This document shows positions 17,777-25,733 of a stretch of DNA of 64,000 nucleotides, one piece after another. The stretch lies in contig NZ_CP070352.1 in the NCBI RefSeq assembly GCF_016919405.1, positions 1,054,001 to 1,118,000 of the forward strand, written 5' to 3'. How positions within the stretch are numbered: position 1 is the first letter of the stretch; every line of letters starts with the position of its first letter. The position numbers were made by a program, and so were the translations under genes. The notes beneath the pieces were generated by a model. That model was not told the origin of the DNA. It saw only the letters and a list, made by a program, of their open reading frames with translations, and ran no database searches. This stretch comes from Ensifer sp. PDNC004 (lineage in GTDB: Bacteria > Pseudomonadota > Alphaproteobacteria > Rhizobiales > Rhizobiaceae).

Positions 17777-18238
17777 ATGAAATCACTCTCCTTCGATAGC
17801 ACCAATGCGCTCTGCGGCGGGATCCTGACCGCGGTCGGCCTGTTCTTCGCCTGGCAGGCCTTCAACCTCGAGCTCGGCACGGCCTTCCGCATGGGGCCCG
17901 GCTATTTCCCGCTCGTGCTCGCGATCATCCTGACGCTCCTCGGCATCGTGATCCTCGTACAGTCCACCCGCGTCCAGGGGGAACCGATCGGCGCGATCGC
18001 GCTGCGTGGCATGCTCTTCATCTTGCCGGCACCGGTCTTCTTCGGCCTCACGGTCCGCGGCCTCGGCTTCGTGCCATCGCTGTTCTTCACGGCACTCATC
18101 GCCTGCTTTGCCTCTGGCCGCATGACCCCGCTCATGGCTTTGGCGCTCTCCGCAGTGCTCACGGCCTTCTCCGTCGCCGTGTTCAGCTATGGTCTCGGCC
18201 TGCCCTTCCAGCGCTTCGGCCCCTGGGTCCAGTTCTAG
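17777..18238 (+). CDS. tctB: Tripartite tricarboxylate transporter small membrane protein TctB
   Basis: 153-residue inner-membrane protein with four hydrophobic helices, including GGILTAVGLFFAWQAF near the N-terminus and YFPLVLAIILTLLGIVIL. The MGPGYFP motif is characteristic of TctB (DUF1468). It partners TctA as the small subunit. ATG 17777 is 216 bases after tctC, an unusually long gap for this operon, filled by a hairpin and a parS-like site. tctA begins 10 bases downstream. Confidence 0.88.
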   Translation: MKSLSFDSTNALCGGILTAVGLFFAWQAFNLELGTAFRMGPGYFPLVLAIILTLLGIVILVQSTRVQGEPIGAIALRGMLFILPAPVFFGLTVRGLGFVPSLFFTALIACFASGRMTPLMALALSAVLTAFSVAVFSYGLGLPFQRFGPWVQF

Positions 18239-18248
18239 GAGACGCGCA

Positions 18249-19754
18249 ATGGAACTTTTCAACAATCTCGCGCTCGGCTTTGTGACCGCCGGTTCGCCCG
18301 CCAACCTGCTCTTCTGCCTGATCGGCGTACTTCTCGGCACCCTGATCGGCGTGCTTCCCGGCATCGGCGCCACCGCAACCATCGCAATGCTCCTGCCGAT
18401 CACCTTCCAGCTCGAGCCGGTCTCCTCGCTGATCATGCTGGCCGGTATCTACTACGGCGCGCAATATGGCGGCTCGACCACGGCAATCCTGATCAACATG
18501 CCGGGCGAATCCTCGTCGGCCGTCACTGCGATCGACGGCTACCAGATGGCCCGCAAAGGGCGAGCGGGCGCGGCCCTTGCGATCGCAGCCCTTGGCTCAT
18601 TCTTCGCCGGCACCGTCTCCACCTTCCTCGTCGCCGTGTTTGCGCCGCCACTGACGGAAATTGCCCTGCAGTTCGGCGCCGCCGAGTACTTCTCGCTGAT
18701 GATCGTCGGTCTCGTCTCGTCGATCGCGCTTGCCCATGGGTCTATCGTCAAGGCGCTGGCGATGGTCGCGCTCGGCCTGCTACTCGGACTGGTCGGCACC
18801 GATATCTACTCCGGCACACCGCGCTTTACCCTCGGCATCCGCGAATATGCCGACGGACTGAATTTCGTGGCCCTCGCCGTCGGCGTCTTCGGCATAGCCG
18901 AGATCCTGCGCAACCTTGAAAACGAAAGCACCCGCGAGGTGCTGATGGCCAAGGTCACGGACCTGATGCCGACAAAGGACGATTTCAAGCGCATGTTCGC
19001 GCCCGTCGTGCGCGGTACCATCATCGGCTCGGCGCTCGGCATCCTGCCCGGCGGCGGCGCGATCCTCGCCGCCTTTGCGTCCTACACCGTCGAGAAACGC
19101 GTCTCGGACCATCCCGAGGAGTTCGGTCACGGCGCCATCGCCGGCGTTGCCGGTCCGGAAAGCGCCAACAATGCCGGCGCGCAGACCTCGTTTATTCCAC
19201 TCCTGACGCTCGGCATCCCGGCCAACCCGGTCATGGCGCTGATGATCGGTGCGATGATCATCCAGGGCATCGTGCCCGGACCGAACGTTGCCACCGAGCA
19301 GCCGGCCCTCTTCTGGGGCATCATCGCCTCGATGTGGATCGGCAACCTGATGCTGGTGGTCCTGAACCTGCCGTTGATCGGGCTTTGGGTGAAGCTGCTC
19401 AAGATCCCTTACTACGTGCTCTTCCCGATCATCATGGCCTTCTGCTCTATCGGGGTCTACAGCGTCAACTCCAACGTCTACGACCTCTATGCCGTCGCCT
19501 TCTTCGGCCTGGTCGGCTACCTGCTGTTGAAGCTGCGCTGCGAACCGGCGCCGCTGCTGCTCGGCTTCGTGCTCGGGCCACTGCTCGAAGAAAACCTTCG
19601 TCGGGCCATGATCCTGTCGCGCGGCGACCCGACGACCTTCGTTGCCCGGCCGATCAGCGCCATCCTGCTTCTGATTGCGGCTCTGGTGCTCGTCGTCGTG
19701 TTCCTGCCCAGCGTTAAGGCCAAGCGCCAGGAGGTCTTTGTCGAGGAGGATTGA
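18249..19754 (+). CDS. tctA: Tripartite tricarboxylate transporter large permease TctA
   Basis: 501-residue inner-membrane permease with about 11-12 helices. The family signatures are intact: GVLPGIGATATIAMLLPIT near residue 35-50, YYGAQYGGSTTAILINMPGE and, in the second half, a matching LGILPGGGAILAAF with GPESANNAGAQ. Ribosome site GGAGACGC precedes ATG 18249. It completes the tctCBA operon; no tctDE two-component pair is present nearby. Confidence 0.93.
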   Translation: MELFNNLALGFVTAGSPANLLFCLIGVLLGTLIGVLPGIGATATIAMLLPITFQLEPVSSLIMLAGIYYGAQYGGSTTAILINMPGESSSAVTAIDGYQMARKGRAGAALAIAALGSFFAGTVSTFLVAVFAPPLTEIALQFGAAEYFSLMIVGLVSSIALAHGSIVKALAMVALGLLLGLVGTDIYSGTPRFTLGIREYADGLNFVALAVGVFGIAEILRNLENESTREVLMAKVTDLMPTKDDFKRMFAPVVRGTIIGSALGILPGGGAILAAFASYTVEKRVSDHPEEFGHGAIAGVAGPESANNAGAQTSFIPLLTLGIPANPVMALMIGAMIIQGIVPGPNVATEQPALFWGIIASMWIGNLMLVVLNLPLIGLWVKLLKIPYYVLFPIIMAFCSIGVYSVNSNVYDLYAVAFFGLVGYLLLKLRCEPAPLLLGFVLGPLLEENLRRAMILSRGDPTTFVARPISAILLLIAALVLVVVFLPSVKAKRQEVFVEED

Positions 19755-19803
19755 TCCTGCCCGCCAATTTCGTCACAATACCAATATAATTCAATAACTT
19801 AAC

Positions 19804-19835
19804 CGCCGCGCCTCCAATTGGAAGCGCGGCGTTTT
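19804..19835 (+). terminator. Rho-independent terminator of the tctCBA operon
   Basis: CGCCGCGC pairs with GCGCGGCG and, inside one mismatch, TCCAA pairs with TTGGA; the hairpin is followed directly by TTTT. It stands 49 bases after the tctA stop. Confidence 0.8.
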
Positions 19836-19873
19836 GCTGCCTGCGGCATTCTGCCCCTGCGCGGTTTGCCACA

Positions 19874-19887
19874 TTGAGCTTTATCAA
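19874..19887. promoter_or_regulatory. FNR/FixK-type box
   Basis: TTGAG-CTTT-ATCAA differs at one position from the FNR/FixK consensus TTGAT-N4-ATCAA. It lies 48 bases before the start of the small Cys-containing protein and some 500 bases before a Crp/Fnr regulator whose recognition helix carries the E--SR contacts expected for this box. Confidence 0.5.
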
Positions 19888-19934
19888 GCCAGTCGCCTAT
19901 CTCTGCCCCATCGAAACAGAAACGAGCCGGGGCG

Positions 19935-20330
19935 ATGACACGTCGCGAGAAAGCCAGATGGAACAATGCCGTGCGCATGCTTTGCGCCGCGGCTCTGTTC
20001 CTGCTTGGTTTTGCCCATCTCGGCCCTGCGCTCGCCGCGCGCCTGCCGGCGGCGGAACTGGCGCTTTATGACCTGCCCGACGGATCCTTGCCCGACTTTT
20101 GCCAGACCGGTTTGGGTGAAGACGGCAAGGAGCAGCCCGGTCATAAACATGTCTGCAGCGCCTGTCGGTTCTTCTGGGCGCTGCTGGCACCGCCGGACGG
20201 TTCTCTTAGCGAACGTCTGGAGGGTAGCCGCACGCCAGCAATCCGGGTGTCGGCAGTTCAACCGACGCCGCAAGTTCACGCTCCCAATGCCCGTCCCCGA
20301 GGCCCACCGCAGGTCGTCATCCGGCTTTGA
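19935..20330 (+). CDS. Small exported Cys-containing protein, possibly DUF2946-like
   Basis: 131 residues. Basic N-terminus, then a hydrophobic segment (residues 14-35, MLCAAALFLLGFAHL) ending LAARLPAAE, which may be a signal peptide or anchor. A HKHVCSACRFFWALL block (about residues 72-86) has a C-x2-C pair next to histidines, recalling DUF2946 proteins, which often accompany metal or redox functions. The C-terminal 45 residues are Pro/Arg-rich. It is preceded by an FNR-like box and followed by a parS-like site and a Crp/Fnr gene. Metal handling is only a guess. Confidence 0.65.
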   Translation: MTRREKARWNNAVRMLCAAALFLLGFAHLGPALAARLPAAELALYDLPDGSLPDFCQTGLGEDGKEQPGHKHVCSACRFFWALLAPPDGSLSERLEGSRTPAIRVSAVQPTPQVHAPNARPRGPPQVVIRL

Positions 20331-20335
20331 CCTCC

Positions 20336-20351
20336 GTTGACAGCTGTCAAC
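20336..20351. promoter_or_regulatory. parS: parS-like centromere palindrome, class I, copy 2
   Basis: GTTGACAGCTGTCAAC, identical to the copy at 17657. It begins 5 bases after the stop of the preceding gene and 54 bases before the Crp/Fnr start, so bound RepB could spread into that promoter. Confidence 0.78.
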
Positions 20352-20404
20352 ATCCTCCTTCGACGCCGGTCGGCATCGGGGCGTCACGCCCCCTTGCCTC
20401 GGTC

Positions 20405-21118
20405 ATGCGGACGTTTTTCATGCCAGAAACCCTGATCACCACTGCCGCGCCAGCGGCTCCTCCCCGCGCGTCCTCGATAAGGCCGCCTCGCCCGGCATCG
20501 CGCAGCCGTGTCGTCGGCGAAAACCTGACCCTGCTCTATGAGGGCGGACGCAACCGCGCGCTCTACCGTGTCATTGACGGCTGCGTCGTGCTTTCGCAAC
20601 TCCTCGACGACGGTCGTCGGCAGATCACCGACGTGCTCGGGCCGGGCCGGCTCTTCGGCTTCACCATCGACGGCCGCAATATCGCCACCGCCGAAACCCT
20701 GAGCATCGCCCGCATCGAACCCTTGGGTGATGCGGATCTCAACGCAACCAATCCGGCCGTAGCGAGCGAGCTGAAGACGACGCTTCACCGGATGCAGGTC
20801 CATGCCACGCTGCTTGGCCGCAAGACCGCCAGCGAGAAAGTCGCCAGTGCATTGGTGGAACTGTCGCGCCTGTTCAATCGAACCGGCCGCAACGGCGCCC
20901 CTGCCCGGTTGAGCTTCCACCTGCACCTGACCCGCGCCGACCTTGCGGACTGGCTCGGTCTTACCGTCGAAACGGTGAGCCGTTGTCTCAACCGCTTCAA
21001 GCGCGAGGGCCTGATCGACTTCAGCCATCCGAAGACAATGCGTGTCCTTGATCCCGAACGCCTCGAAGCGGCCGCTGGCTTCACCCGTCAACGAACCGGC
21101 GACACGATACGCCCCTGA
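20405..21118 (+). CDS. Crp/Fnr-family transcriptional regulator
   Basis: 237 residues from ATG 20405 (ATG 20420 also possible). The open frame extends 26 codons upstream, but that part contains the parS-like palindrome and is unlikely to be coding. The cyclic-nucleotide-binding-like barrel covers about 40-135; the helix-turn-helix is LADWLGLTVETVSRCLNRFKRE, with the Glu and Ser-Arg contacts of FNR/FixK-type DNA recognition. There is no N-terminal Cys cluster, so it does not sense oxygen through a 4Fe-4S centre; it is closer to FixK or Dnr. Possible target: the box at 19874. Confidence 0.88.
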   Translation: MRTFFMPETLITTAAPAAPPRASSIRPPRPASRSRVVGENLTLLYEGGRNRALYRVIDGCVVLSQLLDDGRRQITDVLGPGRLFGFTIDGRNIATAETLSIARIEPLGDADLNATNPAVASELKTTLHRMQVHATLLGRKTASEKVASALVELSRLFNRTGRNGAPARLSFHLHLTRADLADWLGLTVETVSRCLNRFKREGLIDFSHPKTMRVLDPERLEAAAGFTRQRTGDTIRP

Positions 21119-21173
21119 ATAAAACCCGCGCCGCCTGTCCCCCCAATGCGGCCACCTACGCAAAGGAAAAACC

Positions 21174-21389
21174 ATGATTGCGAGACTTGTCTACCACGTG
21201 CCGGTGTTCGGCTGGATGCTGAAGGAAGCCGTGCAAGGTTCACAGACCGCCAAGGTGCTGTTTCTCGTCAACTGTGCGCTGCTCTGGCTGCTCGCCATCC
21301 TCACCTTCGGATACCCGGCAATCATCATTCCGGCCCTGATACTGGTGCCGGTGATCTTCGTTCTCCTGATCCTGATCACGATGGGCTGA
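21174..21389 (+). CDS. Small membrane protein
   Basis: 71 residues from ATG 21174, with ribosome site AAAGGAAAA. A short amphipathic start (MIARLVYHVPVFGWMLKEA) is followed by two closely spaced hydrophobic helices (about 29-45 and 48-70). I do not recognise a family. It lies 55 bases after the Crp/Fnr gene in the same direction and may be co-transcribed. Confidence 0.7.
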   Translation: MIARLVYHVPVFGWMLKEAVQGSQTAKVLFLVNCALLWLLAILTFGYPAIIIPALILVPVIFVLLILITMG

Positions 21390-21433
21390 ACGCCACCTCA
21401 TCCCGGCATCAAGCTTTCAGGCCTGACGCCGTC

Positions 21434-22597
21434 TCAAAGCACGCCCCAGCCGCGGTAACGCCCGCGGCCGGTCATCTCGCGGATGCCAAGCTCGCGAACG
21501 AGGTTCAGCGCGCCACGCGGTGTTACGCCGACATGCTTGGCGACCAAAGCCGCCGAAACGATCGGCCGCGACAGAACCAGGTCGATCAGGGCCGGCAGAC
21601 TGCTGTTGGAACGACGATCGCGGATGCGCATGTCCATCTGAGTCTTCGCGAGCGACAGCCGGTCGAGTTCCCTGAGACCGAGATCCGCCGTCACCGTCAT
21701 CGCCTCCAGGAACGCGCTCCAGCGGGTCAGGGGATCCTGGGACCTCCGTCGCTCATAGCGGATGGTCTTAAGCCCTATGTTGAACGACAGCAGGTGGGAG
21801 GTGACTTTGCCTCTGGAGCGCAGGTAAGCGCCGACCAACAGTGCCCCCAGCCAATGCTGACGGCGCAAGGGTTCCTTCCGATCCCAGGCATCGAAAAGCA
21901 AGGCGGCGCCAAGGCAGGGCGGCAACTGATCAGCCGCAGCTGTCATCTGGCGCCATTCGTCGAGACGTGCATCCTCGTCCCAATCCTCGTCGAAGAGCAG
22001 GCCGAGCTGTCCCACCGGCTCGCGCGCGGTGGCAAGCGCCGTCCGTTCGACGACCTCCAACGTATCTTGGTCATGGGCGTCGAGCAGGCGTTGCGATCGA
22101 GCGATGGCCGCATCGATGGCCGCGAACTCGGCTGCCATCGGATTGTTGTCGCCTTCGTCCTCCACCTCGCGCTCCGGCTCACGGTCGACACCTGCTGCCC
22201 GATGCGTTTCGCCGCGGCCAAGCGCGGGGAGATCAAGCTCCGATGCAGGGCTGTGCTCGCCCCTCAGCGTTGCAAGCCCCGGGGCGGAAAGGGCCCAACC
22301 AGGCTCGCCGAGCCAAATGCGGCGGCGGGTTCTCAGGACCGAGTGGGCGATGGTCAATTCGTGGGTCGGCGTACGGACGTCCATGTGCGCATCGTGCAGC
22401 ACAAGATCCTCGACGTGAACGAGTTCGCCCGCCACCCACAGCGCTGCCGTCGCATCGAAGAAATGGCCGCGTTCGCGGTATCCGTCCTCGACGACATGAC
22501 GGTTGGTGCGCTCATCCAGGCGCGCCAGGGCGTCTTCGGCCGAAATCATCAGCGGGATGAGCGTTGGATGGTAGGGATCGGGAGACTGGTATCGCAT
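21434..22597 (-). CDS. RHE_PE00001-family protein (DUF1612 / helix-turn-helix)
   Basis: 387 residues. This family is recurrently found next to repABC loci on rhizobial plasmids. The N-terminal part (about 30-130) contains HFFDATAALWVAGELVHVEDLVLHD, a Fic/DUF1612-like region; the middle is acidic and low in structure; the C-terminal 60 residues form a winged-helix-like domain (SAALVAKHVGVTPRGALNLVRELG, then GRGRYRGWGVL). A DNA-linked role in plasmid biology is plausible but undemonstrated. It converges on the small membrane protein gene. Confidence 0.75.
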   Translation of the reverse strand: MRYQSPDPYHPTLIPLMISAEDALARLDERTNRHVVEDGYRERGHFFDATAALWVAGELVHVEDLVLHDAHMDVRTPTHELTIAHSVLRTRRRIWLGEPGWALSAPGLATLRGEHSPASELDLPALGRGETHRAAGVDREPEREVEDEGDNNPMAAEFAAIDAAIARSQRLLDAHDQDTLEVVERTALATAREPVGQLGLLFDEDWDEDARLDEWRQMTAAADQLPPCLGAALLFDAWDRKEPLRRQHWLGALLVGAYLRSRGKVTSHLLSFNIGLKTIRYERRRSQDPLTRWSAFLEAMTVTADLGLRELDRLSLAKTQMDMRIRDRRSNSSLPALIDLVLSRPIVSAALVAKHVGVTPRGALNLVRELGIREMTGRGRYRGWGVL

Positions 22598-22773
22598 TTT
22601 GAATGTAAACGGTTGCTGCGGATGTTGACCGTAACACGAGAATCATTTCCCCCAACAGGCAGGAGACGCTTTCTCCACCGCTTGAAGACGGCAAGCTGCG
22701 CCGACTGATTACGGTTGCTCGACGGCGCGAGCATCACTATTCAGATGGGAATTGCCTTATTGAGGTGCGTTGC

Positions 22774-22789
22774 GTTGACAGCTGTCAAC
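22774..22789. promoter_or_regulatory. parS: parS-like centromere palindrome, class I, copy 3
   Basis: GTTGACAGCTGTCAAC, identical to copies 1 and 2. It lies in the gap downstream of repC, about 530 bases from the repC stop. Confidence 0.8.
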
Positions 22790-22962
22790 CCTGTTGGTCT
22801 CCTCGTTCTTCGCGTACCATACTCGCTGTCTCCTCCGGTCATGCTCGTGTTTCGCAATCACGCGGCCACGGGGTCCGCCTGTCTGAAGCTTGTACGCCTT
22901 ACGTTACCTTTTCGCGGCTCAGCGTTTTGAGGGTAGGGGGCGCAGCTCCAAACCGTCAACCT

Positions 22963-22978
22963 GTTGACAGCTGGCAAC
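22963..22978. promoter_or_regulatory. parS: parS-like centromere palindrome, class I, copy 4 (one change)
   Basis: GTTGACAGCTGGCAAC, one base different from the perfect class I palindrome but still within GTT-N4-GC-N4-AAC. It starts 189 bases from copy 3. Confidence 0.72.
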
Positions 22979-23305
22979 AGCCCGCTCATTTGCCACCTAA
23001 ACAGCTTGGATTCCGCCGCTAAATCGGGCTCTAGTAAGGATCACTGAAGAGGCTCAATCTCTCGCTCGAGTTCAAGGAATTCGAAACCTTGGAGAACATA
23101 TCCGCGCAACGGAACAGAACACCCTTTTCCTTTCCAAAAGAAAGAGAAACAGCAATGTTTTCCGAGGAATGGCGAGAGGCTGAAAACGATCTCAGAGGTA
23201 AGAATAACCGAGAGATGTCAACGAATCCCTGCACTTCCAGTGTCCCGCATTTCACCGTCACAGACAAGCCGCACCGTTTCTGAACGGCCCATGCGGTTGC
23301 GCTGT

Positions 23306-24574
23306 TCATCCGCTCATGGCAACCGCTCCAGCCTGGGCTCGTAAGCGGGCCGATAGCATCGCCGAGACGGTGAATGTCTGGCTTCTCGCCCGACGCGTCA
23401 GGTCACGGAGGTAACCTCCGGCCGAATGAATGTGCTCGGATCGTTCGAGAAGGCAGGCGAGTACCGTTGCCGTCGTTTCGGGACCAAGCACCGTGCATGC
23501 CTCATCGTAGGCCTCCGGGCTGACGCCGAGCATCGTCCTGACGACGGTTGCCGCTACGAACATGTCCCGCCAACTGCCAATTTGCCCCGTCGGGCCATAG
23601 CCGCGGATCTGTGGGCATGCTTTCAGCACGACCGGCAGCGCGCCGGCATGATCGTGAAGGCGGGAAGGGGTGGACGACCTTGCACGACCTGCAACAATGT
23701 CAGCATCGGCCGTGCATGACGTCTTGGTGCCAGCCAGATCCGAAAATGCTGCTTCAGACCTTTCACAAGCGAATTCAGATTCAGAGTGATAATCGGATTC
23801 TGAATTCTGTATGTGCCGCTCATCCTGGCGTTCATTGGCAGCCGTATTCTGCGTTTTCAGCAGGTTTTCCAGATAATTAGTTAGATTGTCGCGGAGTGCC
23901 GACAAAACGGCAAGCGCGCGCTCCACTTCGGTGATGAGCGGCTTGCGTGAAAGTGCCGTGTAGATGGCCTGGCACCGGGTTTCGGCTTCTTCCGCTTGGG
24001 GAACATCGGACTGGCGCAGGAGCTCGACGAGCTTGACGACGTCGCGCCGGCAAAGGCTGAGACGTTCGCGCATTACCTGCAGGTATCGACGGTCCGCTTC
24101 CAGCCGAGCGGCCTCTGCCGCGAACTCAGACGCGCGTGCGAGCATCGGTGCGAGATCGAAGCCAAAGGCCTGGCCAATCGCGCCCTTGCGGTCACGGCGT
24201 GCATAACGCTTGCCGTTTGGGCTGTCGCGCCTGAGGATAAGGCCAGCCTCGACAAGAGCCGTCAGATGCCGCCTCAGCGTCGTTTCGGCCATGCCGTGCG
24301 TGCGGAGCGAAAGCTGCGCATTCGACGGAAACACGACGAGGCCGGCAGCCGGGTCGAGTTCGGTCTTCGGATAAAACGACAGCAGTGCATTCAGCACCGC
24401 GAGCGAACGGTCGGAAACCCCAAGGCTTGTCTTGGCGGCACATACCGTTCGAAACAATTTCCACTTGTCGACGCTCCCGTCGTCGACGGCCGAGGCGCTG
24501 GAAAGTTGGTGTGCCAACATCCCAAGCGTCATTGACCGCCGCCCAAAGGGCGTCGTGACAATCCCACGATCCAT
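23306..24574 (-). CDS. repC: Plasmid replication initiator RepC
   Basis: Initiator protein of repABC replicons, 422 residues from ATG 24574 (MDRGIVTTPFGRRSMTLGML); an ATG six codons upstream is possible. The N-terminal winged-helix region recognises the origin (AQLSLRTHGMAETTLRRHLTAL and RRDSPNGKRYARRD are typical). The middle (about 240-275) is encoded by AT-rich DNA, where the origin is known to lie in this family. The C-terminal domain includes ACPQI-type sequence (KACPQIRGYGPTGQIGSWRD). Dosage is expected to be limited by the antisense RNA upstream. Confidence 0.96.
   Translation of the reverse strand: MDRGIVTTPFGRRSMTLGMLAHQLSSASAVDDGSVDKWKLFRTVCAAKTSLGVSDRSLAVLNALLSFYPKTELDPAAGLVVFPSNAQLSLRTHGMAETTLRRHLTALVEAGLILRRDSPNGKRYARRDRKGAIGQAFGFDLAPMLARASEFAAEAARLEADRRYLQVMRERLSLCRRDVVKLVELLRQSDVPQAEEAETRCQAIYTALSRKPLITEVERALAVLSALRDNLTNYLENLLKTQNTAANERQDERHIQNSESDYHSESEFACERSEAAFSDLAGTKTSCTADADIVAGRARSSTPSRLHDHAGALPVVLKACPQIRGYGPTGQIGSWRDMFVAATVVRTMLGVSPEAYDEACTVLGPETTATVLACLLERSEHIHSAGGYLRDLTRRARSQTFTVSAMLSARLRAQAGAVAMSG
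23770..23890. other. oriV: Presumed origin of replication inside repC
   Basis: A locally AT-rich tract within repC (runs such as TTCAGATTCAGAGTGATAAT and AGATAATTAGTTAGATTG) in an otherwise GC-rich gene. In repABC replicons the origin is known to lie in the AT-rich centre of repC; the exact limits here are inferred from composition alone. Confidence 0.6.
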
Positions 24575-24667
24575 TTTCTTCACCTTTTCCAAGGCAAAAG
24601 AAATCCGTTCGCCGAAACGACGTTGAAAACTCTTGACACCGATTCGCGGAAATGGGATTCTCTAGTT

Positions 24668-24720
24668 GCTACACGAGAGAAGGGTTTCCGCAGCGCTAGT
24701 CGTTCGGAAGCCTTTTTCTT
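24668..24720 (+). ncRNA. Antisense counter-transcribed RNA (incompatibility RNA) between repB and repC
   Basis: A small RNA opposite to the repABC message. Promoter TTGACA (24633-24638), 17-base spacer, GATTCT (24656-24661), predicting a start near 24668. The RNA ends in a strong terminator: GGTTTCCG (24683-24690) pairs with CGGAAGCC (24705-24712, one G-U), followed by TTTTTCTTTT. The length of about 50 nt and the position match the known ctRNA of this replicon family, which lowers repC expression and sets incompatibility. Confidence 0.85.
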
Positions 24721-24728
24721 TTGCTCAG

Positions 24729-25730
24729 TTAGTCTCCTGTTTCCTCTTGATATTCGAGGTACAGAGATTTGAGCCTCTGCCTCACGAAATCTGCAAAGCC
24801 TGGTGCCGTCTTGCTGTTGAAGGCAAGCGTTGTCTCGCTGTCCGTTTCACGGATCCGCACCGGGGTTGTGTTGTCTGGCGCCAGCCATGGGATCGGCCGG
24901 GCACGCGCCCTGGAGGCGCTTAAGAAAGTACACAAGGCGTCGAAGCGCTGATCGCTGCCGGCCTTCTGGAATTCACGGCTTTGCATGAAGGCGTCTGCCG
25001 CCCCCTGCTTGCCGTCTTGCGCGACGAGGTCAGCGAGTTCAAACCAGCGGCGCCGTCCAACCGATGGCGCGGGCCCGATGGCCTCGATCAGTGCAATCGG
25101 TAGCCGGCGAACAACCGAAATCATCTTCGACAGGGCGGCTTTGTCGACACCCAGCGCCGACATGATGATCTCGCGCGAAAACCCACGATCTTCAAGGCGA
25201 CTGCCGAAGAGCGACCGCTCGATGAAGGAGAGGTCGGAACGGGTGTTGTTTTCCTGTCCCTGGGAGACGACCAATTGCTCGTCATTGAGATTGCGAACGA
25301 TCGCACGAACACTGCTGCCGATGTCGCGGGCAGCAGCCAGACGGCGATGGCCATAGGCGACCTGGTAGCGCCCCTCGGCGGTCGGGTGCGGACGGACCAG
25401 GATAGGCACCTGTTGTCCGTGCTCCCGCATCTGTTCGGCGAGGCTCAATTGGGCTTCGGCGGCGATCCCGAGGCGATCGACGATGAAGGATGCATCGATG
25501 AGCGATGGATCGAGTTCGACGACCGCTTGCCCTTCGGCGAGCTGCCGTTCGAGCTCCTGGGCACGCTCGACCTTCTGCGTGATGTTCGACAGGGACCGGG
25601 TGATGCCTCCGACCGCGGTCGGGGGGCGGGCACCGGCCATCAGCCCGGCGATCGGTCGGTCTTTGCCCGGTGCGCCGTTGGCATCGTCGATGCGCTCGTC
25701 CGATATTCCGATCAGGTTTTTGCGGGCCAT
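24729..25730 (-). CDS. repB: Plasmid partitioning protein RepB (ParB family)
   Basis: Centromere-binding protein, 333 residues. The N-terminal basic segment contains a possible RepA-interaction region, followed by the ParB-like nuclease-fold domain (about 65-160), including YQVAYGHRRLAAARDIG and the GQENNTRSDLSFIERS box, and a helix-turn-helix (about 175-195, REIIMSALGVDKAALSKMISV). The C-terminal dimerisation region follows. It lies 3 bases after repA. Its expected targets are the GTT-N4-GC-N4-AAC palindromes listed here. Confidence 0.96.
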   Translation of the reverse strand: MARKNLIGISDERIDDANGAPGKDRPIAGLMAGARPPTAVGGITRSLSNITQKVERAQELERQLAEGQAVVELDPSLIDASFIVDRLGIAAEAQLSLAEQMREHGQQVPILVRPHPTAEGRYQVAYGHRRLAAARDIGSSVRAIVRNLNDEQLVVSQGQENNTRSDLSFIERSLFGSRLEDRGFSREIIMSALGVDKAALSKMISVVRRLPIALIEAIGPAPSVGRRRWFELADLVAQDGKQGAADAFMQSREFQKAGSDQRFDALCTFLSASRARARPIPWLAPDNTTPVRIRETDSETTLAFNSKTAPGFADFVRQRLKSLYLEYQEETGD

Positions 25731-25733
25731 GGA

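Larger units (their letters stand above)
22598..23305. other. Gene-poor stretch between the RHE_PE00001-type gene and repC
   Basis: 708 bases with no supported gene. It holds two parS-like palindromes (22774 and 22963). The right part (about 23080-23220) is clearly poorer in GC than the surroundings. Short frames there, such as 23155-23283, show no family resemblance. The start region of the 21434-22597 gene faces this gap, so its promoter must be here. Confidence 0.5.

Noticed and set aside
20327..20404. Upstream extension of the Crp/Fnr reading frame
   Set aside because: The extra codons contain the parS-like palindrome and show no family sequence; the gene is better started at 20405 or 20420.
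23155..23283. Possible 42-residue gene in the AT-richer gap downstream of repC
   Set aside because: It has a start and a purine-rich stretch upstream, but no family resemblance or coding bias; too weak to call.
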